A stretch of 5,534 nt of DNA, taken from assembly GCA_964407285.1 (NCBI GenBank), contig CAYOVG010000414.1:1-5534 (forward strand), read 5' to 3'. This document shows positions 1 through 5,480 of the stretch, one piece after another. The DNA comes from CAYOVG01 sp964407285. Lineage in GTDB: Bacteria > Desulfobacterota > Syntrophobacteria > Syntrophobacterales > Syntrophobacteraceae. A program made the position numbers and the translations under genes. Under the pieces are notes generated by a model. It searched no databases. It was not told where the DNA came from and saw nothing but the letters and a program-made list of their open reading frames with translations. Positions within the stretch are counted from its first letter, which is position 1. Every line of letters starts with the position of its first letter.

Positions 1-160
1 GGTTACGGGTTGCGGGTTGCGGGTTGCGGGTTGCGGGTTACGGGTTACGGGTTGCCTTCGGGTTGCGAGTTGCGCGTTGCGGGTTACGGGTTACGGGTTA
101 CGGGTTGCCTTCGGGTTGCGGGTTACGGGTTGTGGGGTGTGGGGTGTGGGGTGTGGGGTG
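1..160. repeat. Heptanucleotide repeat array (GGGTTGC/GGGTTAC), G-rich on plus strand
   Basis: Almost the whole stretch is built from a 7-nt unit, GGGTTGC or GGGTTAC, with single-base variants (GAGTTGC, GCGTTGC). Twice, at 48-67 and 101-120, it is broken by the same 4-nt insertion to give GGGTTGCCTTC. From about 132 the unit drifts to GGGGTGT while keeping the 7-nt step. The frames that stay open across it simply translate the repeat and are not believable proteins. The array may extend past the left edge of the window. Its function is unknown; it resembles the short tandemly repeated sequences found between genes in several bacterial groups. Confidence 0.9.
134..158 (+). other. Potential G-quadruplex, four GGGG tracts
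   Basis: Four GGGG runs lie at 134-137, 141-144, 148-151 and 155-158, each separated by the 3-nt loop TGT. This is a textbook intramolecular quadruplex pattern. The upstream GGGTTRC units add many more G3 tracts with 4-nt loops. Whether it folds in the cell is not shown by sequence. Confidence 0.6.
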
Positions 161-408
161 CGTGAATATGACCATTGCGTGAGCGGGGTTTTCTTGACCA
201 CCGAGAGCATAGTTGCAGGTCGGGTGGAGCGGAGCGAAGCCCAACGCCCTCGGAAGTCGAAGGGATGCGGTGCGTTGGTGGACAACGATCCGGTGACGGA
301 AGTCGGACATCGGAGGAATGCGACTCAAATCCGATCTCCGACTCGGGTACTCGGTTTCCGGCCTCGTTGCTTCGTTGGGCAACGCATTACGGAAGTCGAA
401 TGACTCCC
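161..408. other. Non-coding spacer with degenerate dispersed-repeat fragments
   Basis: I see no believable gene here. The stretch contains recurring words: GGAAGTCG at 252-259, 298-305 and 391-398, with its reverse complement at 433-440. TGCGTTG at 271-277 is matched by CAACGCA at 380-386, and there is a small dyad CGTTG-GG-CAACG at 373-384. The segment near 218-246 (GGTCGGGTGG then GCGAAGCCCAACG) resembles, from memory, common dispersed palindromic repeats with GGGT and CCCAAC arms. It looks like degraded repeat or MITE-like DNA. Confidence 0.45.
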
Positions 409-457
409 TTCCGACCACCGACCACCGTTCTCCGACTTCCGACCACCGACCACCGTT
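409..457. repeat. Short direct repeat TTCCGACCACCGACCACCGTT, two adjacent copies
   Basis: A 21-nt word beginning TTCCGACCACC and ending ACCACCGTT occurs at 409-429 and again at 437-457, a 28-nt step. The same word starts the longer repeat copy at 570. Internally it is itself repetitive (GACCACC twice). Confidence 0.8.
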
Positions 458-524
458 TTCACACCACCACCCACGAAACGGTCTAATCTCCGGCACTCCC
501 GACTCACAACGCGCAACCCGCAAC
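437..524. repeat. 88-bp direct repeat, copy A
   Basis: This segment matches 570-657 base for base except for two substitutions (T/C at 484 versus 617, and C/T at 499 versus 632). The spacing between copies is 133 bp. It starts with the GACCACC-rich word, passes through ACCACCACCCACGAAACGG and ends in GCGCAACCCGCAAC of the C-rich heptamer array. No ORF or inverted ends typical of an insertion sequence are visible. Confidence 0.9.
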
Positions 525-569
525 GCGCAACCCGCAACCCGAAGGCAACCCGAAGGCAACCCGCAATCC
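507..569. repeat. C-rich heptamer array, inverted relative to the left array
   Basis: Units GCAACCC, GCAACGC and the 11-nt form GAAGGCAACCC are the reverse complements of the units at 1-130. The 20-nt word at 533-552 is the exact reverse complement of 48-67 and 101-120, so the left and right arrays form a large inverted arrangement. Confidence 0.85.
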
Positions 570-657
570 TTCCGACCACCGACCACCGTTTTCACACCAC
601 CACCCACGAAACGGTCCAATCTCCGGCACTTCCGACTCACAACGCGCAACCCGCAAC
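570..657. repeat. 88-bp direct repeat, copy B
   Basis: Second copy of the 437-524 repeat, with two mismatches. Near-identity suggests recent duplication, or gene-conversion-like homogenisation. It runs directly into another C-rich heptamer stretch. Confidence 0.9.
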
Positions 658-680
658 CCGAAGGCAACCCGCAACCCCCG
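641..680. repeat. Second C-rich heptamer stretch, ending 11 bp from the aroF-pheA stop
   Basis: Contains GCGCAACCC, GCAACCC and GAAGGCAACCC units. The word at 652-671 is again the reverse complement of 48-67. The array stops just outside the 3' end of the fusion gene (stop codon at 692-694), so it would lie in the 3' untranslated region. I see no separate hairpin plus U-tract terminator for the gene here. Confidence 0.8.
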
Positions 681-691
681 AGTTCGTTCCA

Positions 692-2596
692 TCATCCTTG
701 ATGCGAGGCGTCGAGCCCCTTGGGATAGCTCCCCAGGAACTTGAGGAATTCCGTCTTCCCTTCGAGGTCCCGCAGGATGGTCCGGTGGTTTTCGTCGCTC
801 ATGTCCACTTCGAAGTCGGCATAGAAGAGGTACTGCCAGGGCTTGTCGGGCGCGGGGCGGGATTCGAGCTTGACCATGTTGATCCGGTTTTCCGCGAAAA
901 TCTTGAGGGTTTCATACAGCGCGCCGGGAGTGTCGCTCACGGAATAGATGAGCGACGACTTGCTCCTGGCGCCCGCCGGGAATTCGCTCCTGGAGATGAC
1001 CACGAAACGGGTGTAGTTGCGGGGATTGGTTTCGATCCCTTCCTTCAGGACCTGCATGTTGTACAACTGGGCCGCTTCCTCTCCGGCAATGGCGGCTTCC
1101 CGTACGTCTCCGGCTTCCTTGATCCTCTTCACGCAACTGGCCGTGTCCTTGCTGGCGACCTGGTCCCACTCGGGATGCCGGGACAGGAACTCCCTGCACT
1201 GCTGGAACACCTGGGGATGGGAGTAGACCCTCCGGATGTCGTCGAGCGACGTTCCTTCGAGTCCTATCAGGTTGTGCTTGATCCTGAGGGTCAATTCCCC
1301 GACGATCTTGACGTCATATTCCAGGAGCAGATCGTAGTTCTCATGAATGCTCCCGGTCAGGCTGTTTTCGATCGGTATGATTCCCAGCGTGGCCTCGTCC
1401 CTCTCGAGGGCCTGAAACACCTCCCGGAAAGACAGGCAATTCTGCACGGGCACGTCCTCGCCGAAGAACTGCGTGCACGCCTTGTGGCTGAACGACCCCG
1501 GCACGCCGCTGTAAATGACCCGCGTCGGAAGACTTCCCTCGCCTCGCGGCCGGTTCATGATCGCCGCCTTCTCCAGGTAGGAGTAGTCGACCTGCTTGCC
1601 GACGACGGGCGCGATGACGTACAGGTCCCGCATCAGTTGTTCGAACTGCTCCGGATAGAGGCTCTGGGGACCGTCGGAGAGGGCTTTGTCCGGTTCCGTG
1701 TGGACTTCGACTATCAGGCCGTCCGCGCCGGCCGCGATGGCTGCCCGGCCCATGGGGATCACCTTCTCGCGGATGCCCGTGGCGTGGCTCGGATCGACTA
1801 TGATGGGAAGGTGGGTGAGCTTCTTGATGACCGGCACGGCGGTGAGGTCCAGCGTATTGCGCGTGTAGCGTTCGAAGGTGCGGATTCCGCGCTCGCAGAG
1901 GATGACCTGGTCGTTTCCTTCCGAGAGTATGTATTCCGCCGACATGAGCCATTCCTCGATGGTCGCGGACAGGCCCCGCTTGAGGAGGACGGGCTTCCCG
2001 ATCCGGCCGACGCACTTGAGGAGTTCGAAATTTTGCATGTTGCGCGCCCCGATCTGCACCATGTCCACGTACTTGACCATGAGGTCGGCCTGGCTGGGGG
2101 CGGTCATCTCCGTAACGATCCCGAGGCCGGTTTCCTCGCGCACTTCCGCCAGGATCTTCAGCCCCTGCTCCCCCAATCCCTGGAAAGCGTACGGGGACGT
2201 CCTCGGTTTGAAGGCCCCTCCCCGGAAGAGCGTCGCCCCGTGGCGGCGCACCGCGCGGGCGATATCCATGGTCCGCTTCCTGTCCTCGACTCCGCATGGG
2301 CCGGCCATCACCACCAGGCGGTCCCCGCCTATGGCCACGTTCCTGACGTTGATGATCGACGGGTTCGGGTGGAGTTCCCTGCTCACCAGCTTGTACGGCT
2401 TCGAAATCGGAATCGCCTTGGCCACGCCGGGCAGGGTTTCGAAGTACAGGCTGTCCTTCTGGATGACTCCCACGACTCCCAGGACCGTCTCCTCGATCCC
2501 CTCTATCTCCCGAATGATGTAGTTTTCCGCAACCAGTATCCTTCGCAGTTGCTCCCTTTCCTCCGCCGTAATTCCCTTCTTCAGCACCAGAATCAC
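692..2596 (-). CDS. aroF-pheA: DAHP synthase / prephenate dehydratase fusion with ACT domain
   Basis: This is a 634-aa protein joining two enzymes. It first condenses phosphoenolpyruvate with erythrose 4-phosphate (aromatic pathway entry), then converts prephenate to phenylpyruvate. Residues about 1-70 are the ferredoxin-like regulatory domain, ending in KPYKLVSRE (66-74). Residues about 75-325 are the class I-beta DAHP synthase barrel: GPC (99-101), RGGAFKPRTSPYAFQG (125-140), QIGARN (181-186), LLKRG (204-208), VDPSHATG (267-274) and SDGPQSL (307-313). Expected metal ligands Cys101, His271, Glu297 and Asp308 are all present. Residues about 358-535 are prephenate dehydratase, with PIENS (408-412), DTA (484-486) and NYTRF (527-531). 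The ACT domain (about 545-625) has GALY and ESRP, the usual Phe-binding motifs. The linker of roughly 30 residues is too short for chorismate mutase. I chose GTG at 2594-2596, which has GGAGG 7 nt upstream and gives the family-typical start. The frame is open to GTG 2684-2686, but that codon abuts the terminator and lacks a ribosome site. The protein is cytosolic. The fusion is clear; whether both activities are retained is inference. Confidence 0.96.
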   Translation of the reverse strand: MILVLKKGITAEEREQLRRILVAENYIIREIEGIEETVLGVVGVIQKDSLYFETLPGVAKAIPISKPYKLVSRELHPNPSIINVRNVAIGGDRLVVMAGPCGVEDRKRTMDIARAVRRHGATLFRGGAFKPRTSPYAFQGLGEQGLKILAEVREETGLGIVTEMTAPSQADLMVKYVDMVQIGARNMQNFELLKCVGRIGKPVLLKRGLSATIEEWLMSAEYILSEGNDQVILCERGIRTFERYTRNTLDLTAVPVIKKLTHLPIIVDPSHATGIREKVIPMGRAAIAAGADGLIVEVHTEPDKALSDGPQSLYPEQFEQLMRDLYVIAPVVGKQVDYSYLEKAAIMNRPRGEGSLPTRVIYSGVPGSFSHKACTQFFGEDVPVQNCLSFREVFQALERDEATLGIIPIENSLTGSIHENYDLLLEYDVKIVGELTLRIKHNLIGLEGTSLDDIRRVYSHPQVFQQCREFLSRHPEWDQVASKDTASCVKRIKEAGDVREAAIAGEEAAQLYNMQVLKEGIETNPRNYTRFVVISRSEFPAGARSKSSLIYSVSDTPGALYETLKIFAENRINMVKLESRPAPDKPWQYLFYADFEVDMSDENHRTILRDLEGKTEFLKFLGSYPKGLDASHQG

Positions 2597-2603
2597 CTTT
2601 ATG

Positions 2604-2611
2604 CCTCCCCT
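2604..2611 (-). promoter_or_regulatory. Ribosome binding site deciding the aroF-pheA start
   Basis: On the minus strand AGGGGAGG lies 7 nt upstream of the GTG at 2594-2596. No comparable site precedes the upstream in-frame GTG at 2684-2686, so this site argues for the shorter 634-aa protein. Confidence 0.8.
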
Positions 2612-2686
2612 TTCCGTGAGCGCGCGCGCCCGGTTGAACGTCGATTCGATCCGTCGCCCGATCGGTCGGTCGGGTTCCGGGTCCAC

Positions 2687-2720
2687 AAAATAAAAAAACC
2701 CCGAGGTGTTATCCTCGGGG
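2687..2720 (-). terminator. Intrinsic terminator (attenuator) between leader peptide and aroF-pheA
   Basis: On the minus strand CCCCGAGG (2713-2720), loop ATAACA (2707-2712) and CCTCGGGG (2699-2706) form a perfect 8-bp GC-rich stem. It is followed at once by T7-A-T4 (2687-2698). It sits about 90 nt upstream of the chosen start codon and downstream of the promoter, so it would stop transcription before the structural gene. The position is what makes it an attenuator rather than a gene-end terminator. Confidence 0.9.
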
Positions 2721-2801
2721 TCGCCGGTATGCCCTTGAACCCCGGGGGGAGTCTTGCCTCCACCCGGGGAAAATGCTTTTCAACTATCCTCCCGGATGGA
2801 G
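2699..2801 (-). promoter_or_regulatory. Mutually exclusive leader RNA hairpins (attenuation switch)
   Basis: Reading the minus strand, five segments can pair in alternation. A is 2791-2801 (CTCCATCCGGG, end of the leader ORF). B is 2758-2769 (CCCCGGGTGGAG). C is 2740-2751 (CTCCCCCCGGGG). D is 2713-2720 and E is 2699-2706. A:B gives 11 consecutive pairs with one G-U. B:C gives 12 positions with one mismatch and a 6-nt loop. C with D and its flank gives nine pairs, one of them G-U, around one mismatch. D:E is the terminator. Inference: a ribosome at the leader stop covers A, so B:C and D:E form and transcription ends. A ribosome stalled at the Phe codons leaves A free, so A:B and C:D form and RNA polymerase reads through. 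Confidence 0.7.
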
Positions 2802-2915
2802 CGAGCTAAAAAAGTAAAAAAAGAAGCCCTTAAAGCCGAAGCGAAAGGGCTCTTCAAAAATGCATCCAGCCGGGATATCGGACATAATCGATATGTATGG
2901 GGAATTGCTTTCCAA
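2784..2915 (-). CDS. Phe-rich leader peptide of the aroF-pheA attenuator
   Basis: A 43-codon ORF starting TTG at 2913-2915 and ending TAG at 2784-2786. AAGGAG (2922-2927) lies 6 nt upstream of TTG. It contains nine Phe codons (residues 20, 24, 26, 28, 31, 32, 33, 35, 36), eight of them within 13 residues, with the run FFFYFF at 31-36. A second in-frame start, ATG at 2883-2885, would give 33 residues but has no ribosome site. The peptide is not expected to act as a protein; its translation would sense charged Phe-tRNA, as in the E. coli pheA leader (family knowledge). The Tyr codon in the run could add some Tyr sensitivity. A hairpin at 2821-2855 (AGCCCTT with AAGGGCT) overlaps the Phe codons and could pause polymerase. 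Different sequence from E. coli PheL, so analogy rather than homology. Confidence 0.88.
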   Translation of the reverse strand: MESNSPYISIMSDIPAGCIFEEPFRFGFKGFFFYFFSSLHPGG

Positions 2916-2944
2916 CCTGTTCTCCTTATTAGATCTCGAGTAGC

Positions 2945-2973
2945 AGCATAGCTCGCCCGTGGCGGGATGTCAA
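2945..2973 (-). promoter_or_regulatory. Sigma70-type promoter for the leader and aroF-pheA
   Basis: On the minus strand TTGACA (2968-2973), a 17-nt spacer, then TATGCT (2945-2950). This is a perfect -35 and a near-consensus -10 at ideal spacing. Transcription should start near 2938, about 11 nt before the leader ribosome site. A terminated leader RNA would be roughly 250 nt. Confidence 0.85.
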
Positions 2974-3015
2974 TGCGAAAAGTGGGCGGACGGCGCAGGT
3001 CCCGGTTTATTCCCC

Positions 3016-3065
3016 GGTTCGCGGCGAACCCGTTCGCGCCCGTCCGCCGAAGCGCGGACGGCGCG
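3016..3065 (-). other. Two GC-rich hairpins after recN
   Basis: Downstream of the recN stop lie two inverted repeats. The first pairs 3035-3047 with 3054-3065 (GTCCGC with GCGGAC plus flanking C/G pairs and one bulge, 6-nt loop). The second is GGTTCGC-G-GCGAACC at 3016-3030. Neither is followed by a U tract on the minus strand, so they could stabilise the 3' end or slow polymerase but are not classic intrinsic terminators. Confidence 0.45.
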
Positions 3066-3120
3066 TCCGGATCTTGGGGACGGCGGGCGAAGGACGCGAA
3101 AACCCGACCGCTTCGACCGG

Positions 3121-4833
3121 TCACTGGGCGTCCGCGCCCATCGCCTTCTGTGCCCTCAGCAGGAATTCCTGCGCGTGGGCCCGCGTCATGTCGGATATGG
3201 CGACCCCGCCGAGCATGCGCGCCAGTTCCTCGACCCGCTCCTCGGTGGAAAGAGGCTGGATGTCGGTGACGGTCTCCCCGTCGGTGGCGTGCTTCGCCAC
3301 CTTGTAATGGTGCTGCCCGTAGCAGGCGATCTGGGGAAGGTGGGTGATGCAGATTACCTGGTGCCTCCCCGCCAGGCGCTGCAACTGGAGTCCCACGAGT
3401 TCGGCGGTGCGCCCGCCGATGCCCGTATCCACCTCGTCGAAAATGAGGGTTTCGGCTTCGCCCCGGAGGCTCAGAAGGCTCTTGAGCGCCAAGAGAATGC
3501 GCGACAGTTCGCCGCCGGACGCTATTCTCGCCAGCGGCTTAAGGTCCTCGCCGGGGTTTGCCGAGAGGAGAAATTCCACGCGGTCGATTCCGGTTGGAGT
3601 GAAGAGGGACGGCGCGGTCTCACCCCCGTCGTTCGCCTCGTCGTTGAAGGCGATTCCGAAGCGGGCCCTGGCCATGTCGAGGGAGGCAAGGGTCTTTTCG
3701 ACTTCCGCGCCGAGCTTTTCCGCGCATTCGCGGCGCTCCTTCGAGAGGGACCGCGCCTCGCGCAGATAAGCCCCGCGATGGCTCTCCAGTTCCTTCTTGA
3801 GCCTCTCTTCCATGGCTCCCGCGTCCTCTCCCCCCCCGAGAGCCAGCCGCAGTTCCTTTATCCGGTCGAGCAGGCGGGCGACGTCGCCCCCGTATTTCTT
3901 CCCGAGGCGTTGCAGCAGGGCCATCCGCTCCTCGACGAAAGCCAGTTTCTGCGGATCGAACACGATGCCCTGCTTGTAGCGCTGAAGGGCATGCGCCAGT
4001 TCCTCGAGGTGGATCACGGCCTGGTCGAGGTGGTTTGCGAGCGGGCTCTGGGTCGGGTCGATGCCGGCCAGCGTCTGGAGGTGCTTTTCCACTTCGGATA
4101 GCCGGTCGAGGACGGCCCCGCGTTCCGCGTAAAGGCATTCGTGGGCGCGCTGGGCGGCCTCCATGAGCGTGGCGGCGTGCCTCAGGAGGTTCCGTTCCTG
4201 TTCGAGGGAAGCGTCCTCGTCGGGCTGGAGGTCGGCCGCCTCGAGTTCGCTCAGTTGAAAGCGCATCCATTCCTGCTGCGCCTCGCGCTCCTGCTGGAGG
4301 CTCTTGAGCTTCGAAAGCTCGTCGCGGGTCTTCGACCATTGGCCGTGGAGGCGGGAGACTTCCAGGCGGCGCGCTTCGAGGCCTCCGAAGACGTCCAGCA
4401 GGTCCAGGTGAATGCCGGGGTCGAGGAGCAACTGGTGTTCGTGCTGTCCGGAAATGGATATCAGGCTCCTGGCCAGTAGCTGCAGTTGCTGCAAAGTGAC
4501 GGTCTGGTCGTTGATGAAAATGCGGTTTCTGCCGTTGCGGTTGATCGCCCGGCGAATGACGATGTCGTCCGCCGGCGCCAGCCCCCACTCTTCCAGGCGC
4601 TCCTGGAACGGCCGCATATCCTGCGGGGCGAACCGGCCCTCGACCATGGCCTCTCTCGCCCCCGTGCGGATCATCTCCTGCGACGCCCGGCTGCCCAGGA
4701 TGAGGTTGACCGCGCCTACCAGTATGGATTTGCCCGCCCCGGTCTCTCCCGAGACGATGTTCAGCCCGGACTCGAATGGGACCTCCAGGTGCTGGATAAT
4801 TGCGAAGTTATGCACCGTCAATTCGCTTAACAC
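3121..4833 (-). CDS. recN: DNA repair protein RecN (SMC-like ATPase)
   Basis: A 570-aa protein of the usual RecN length. RecN is an SMC-family ATPase that acts at double-strand breaks, aiding cohesion and recombination with RecA. The N-terminus MLSELTVHNFAII leads into Walker A GETGAGKS (29-36). INDQ...QLLARSLISISGQHEHQ (108-134) is typical of the family. The middle (about 150-390) is rich in Glu, Leu, Arg and Lys, as expected of the antiparallel coiled-coil arms. The C-terminal half of the ATPase has the ABC signature ASGGELSR (438-445), Walker B LIFDEVD (463-469), D-loop GIGG (471-474) and switch histidine in ITHLPQIA (His498). All ATPase motifs are intact. Start is GTG 4831-4833, with GGAGG (4843-4847) 9 nt upstream. 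It has its own promoter and is separated from the downstream attenuator unit by about 150 bp. RecN is SOS-controlled in many bacteria, but I could not identify a LexA box here. Confidence 0.97.
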   Translation of the reverse strand: MLSELTVHNFAIIQHLEVPFESGLNIVSGETGAGKSILVGAVNLILGSRASQEMIRTGAREAMVEGRFAPQDMRPFQERLEEWGLAPADDIVIRRAINRNGRNRIFINDQTVTLQQLQLLARSLISISGQHEHQLLLDPGIHLDLLDVFGGLEARRLEVSRLHGQWSKTRDELSKLKSLQQEREAQQEWMRFQLSELEAADLQPDEDASLEQERNLLRHAATLMEAAQRAHECLYAERGAVLDRLSEVEKHLQTLAGIDPTQSPLANHLDQAVIHLEELAHALQRYKQGIVFDPQKLAFVEERMALLQRLGKKYGGDVARLLDRIKELRLALGGGEDAGAMEERLKKELESHRGAYLREARSLSKERRECAEKLGAEVEKTLASLDMARARFGIAFNDEANDGGETAPSLFTPTGIDRVEFLLSANPGEDLKPLARIASGGELSRILLALKSLLSLRGEAETLIFDEVDTGIGGRTAELVGLQLQRLAGRHQVICITHLPQIACYGQHHYKVAKHATDGETVTDIQPLSTEERVEELARMLGGVAISDMTRAHAQEFLLRAQKAMGADAQ

Positions 4834-4896
4834 GCTGTGCGGCCTCCAATTGTGTGGTCTGCTGGGAAGTCCTCCGTATCAATGTCAAACAGCCTA

Positions 4897-4925
4897 ATTA
4901 TAGATGACGCACGGCCGGATTTCCA
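4897..4925 (-). promoter_or_regulatory. Likely recN promoter
   Basis: On the minus strand a perfect TATAAT at 4897-4902 lies 17 nt downstream of TGGAAA (4920-4925), which matches four of six bases of the -35 consensus. Transcription would begin near 4890 and leave a leader of about 57 nt before the GTG. Confidence 0.6.
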
Positions 4926-4978
4926 GAGCAATGGTCGATGCCCGGAGAATACGCATCCGCGGATGAAAATATCCTGGG

Positions 4979-4996
4979 CACGGTTCATGGACCGTG
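4979..4996. promoter_or_regulatory. 18-bp near-perfect dyad, possible operator
   Basis: CACGGT (4979-4984) and ACCGTG (4991-4996) flank TCATGG. The full 18 bp equals its own reverse complement except at one symmetric pair of positions. It lies about 54 bp upstream of the recN -35. It does not match the LexA boxes I know, so any operator role is speculative. Confidence 0.25.
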
Positions 4997-5008
4997 TGTT
5001 TGAGGTGA

Positions 5009-5176
5009 CGCTCGAGAGGATTCGCCGTCGAGAGGACTCACCGTCATTTCCGCGCGAGCGGTAACCCGGGCGCTTCAAGGTTTCCCGGTCCCCCGCTCCC
5101 CGCCTTGAAACACCTCCTCGCCGGCCGGTTCGCCGACAAGCTCCGCTCCATCCTGAGTTTGATCGACCAGTTTTGA
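5009..5176 (+). pseudogene. Possible 3' coding remnant ending LKHLLAGRFADKLRSILSLIDQF
   Basis: An open frame with no ATG ends in TGA at 5174-5176. Its last 25 or so codons use G or C at almost every third position and translate to an amphipathic, protein-like tail: LPALKHLLAG followed by RFADKLRSILSLIDQF. A TTG at 5105-5107 could start a 23-residue peptide but has no clear ribosome site. The upstream part of the frame is Arg- and Pro-rich and not protein-like. It may be the end of a disrupted gene; I cannot name the family. Confidence 0.25.
5012..5043. repeat. Two tandem copies of a 16-nt repeat
   Basis: TCGAGAGGATTCGCCG at 5012-5027 is followed directly by TCGAGAGGACTCACCG at 5028-5043, with two mismatches. 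It looks like a simple local duplication. Confidence 0.6.
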
Positions 5177-5480
5177 ATTCCGCCGATTATTTTGTAGAGC
5201 GAGGCTGCATACTGTGCTATGATGCCGAAGATTGCGAAACGATGCGTTCCGAACGCGGAGGGTCGAAGTTCGCGGTAAGGTCACGGAATGCTTCGGAGAA
5301 TTCGGAGTCGCCCCGGTCGTCGGCGATGTCGTCGTCGCCCGAATAGGGGCGTCGATCCGCCGTGCGCCTGCTGGAAAGCATCGGTGGACCGAGGTGGCCC
5401 GACCGACCGGTCGATCCGGCCAAGCGGTTGAGAAGGGCCCGGTGGGTGATCGCATGGAAGGTGTTTTGCTCGCCGGTGCT
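5177..5480. other. Stretch without a supported gene
   Basis: Open frames exist on both strands, but none has a ribosome site, recognised motif or natural amino acid make-up. One minus-strand frame is open from 5217 to the right edge (5534) and could be the tail of a gene starting outside the window; its product would be rich in Ser, Arg, Gly and Asp and I do not recognise it. The plus-strand frame from TTG 5232 to 5498 is equally weak. Confidence 0.4.
5215..5223 (+). promoter_or_regulatory. Weak candidate extended -10 element
   Basis: TGCTATGAT fits the extended -10 pattern TG-N-TATAAT with one mismatch in the hexamer. No good -35 lies at 17 nt. No recognised gene follows, so this may be chance or drive an unidentified RNA. 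Confidence 0.2.

Larger units (their letters stand above)
4882..5064 (+). pseudogene. Possible remnant of a transposase C-terminus
   Basis: An open frame of 60 codons from ATG 4882-4884 to TAA contains a stretch, about residues 28-46 (KISWARFMDRVFEVTLERI), that resembles by eye the (L/I)SWA-(x)n-RVF-(x)n-E segment preceding a CPRCGG zinc motif in IS91/IS801-like transposases. No CPxCG follows, there is no ribosome site, and the frame runs through the recN promoter. It may be decayed transposase DNA or chance. I did not compare it to any database. Confidence 0.2.

Noticed and set aside
1..691. CRISPR array or telomere-like repeats
   Set aside because: Units are 7 nt with no unique spacers of constant length, and no cas genes are visible. 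The GGGTTRC units lie inside a chromosomal context next to biosynthetic genes.
17..701. Several 60-190 codon frames in the repeat region
   Set aside because: Their products are translations of the short repeats (for example GLRVAGC-type strings) and lack ribosome sites.
698..2809. 703-codon open frame on the plus strand
   Set aside because: It lies entirely antisense to the aroF-pheA fusion and its leader. It has no recognisable motifs, and long antisense frames are expected opposite GC-rich genes with few suitable stop codons.
2780..3124. 114-codon minus-strand frame across the attenuator
   Set aside because: It overlaps the promoter and the leader peptide in another frame, is Arg-rich and has no motif. 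The Phe-rich leader with its ribosome site is the better reading of this DNA.
2959..4101. 380-codon open frame on the plus strand
   Set aside because: Antisense to the recN 3' half; the product is a low-complexity shadow with no family motifs.
4885..4960. LexA (SOS) box upstream of recN
   Set aside because: A CTGT occurs near the promoter but no matching ACAG lies 8 nt later, and no GAAC-N4-GTTC form is present. I could not support a box.
4827..5078. 83-codon minus-strand frame overlapping the recN start
   Set aside because: Overlap with recN suggested translational coupling, but the frame spans the recN promoter, lacks a clear ribosome site and its product is not protein-like.
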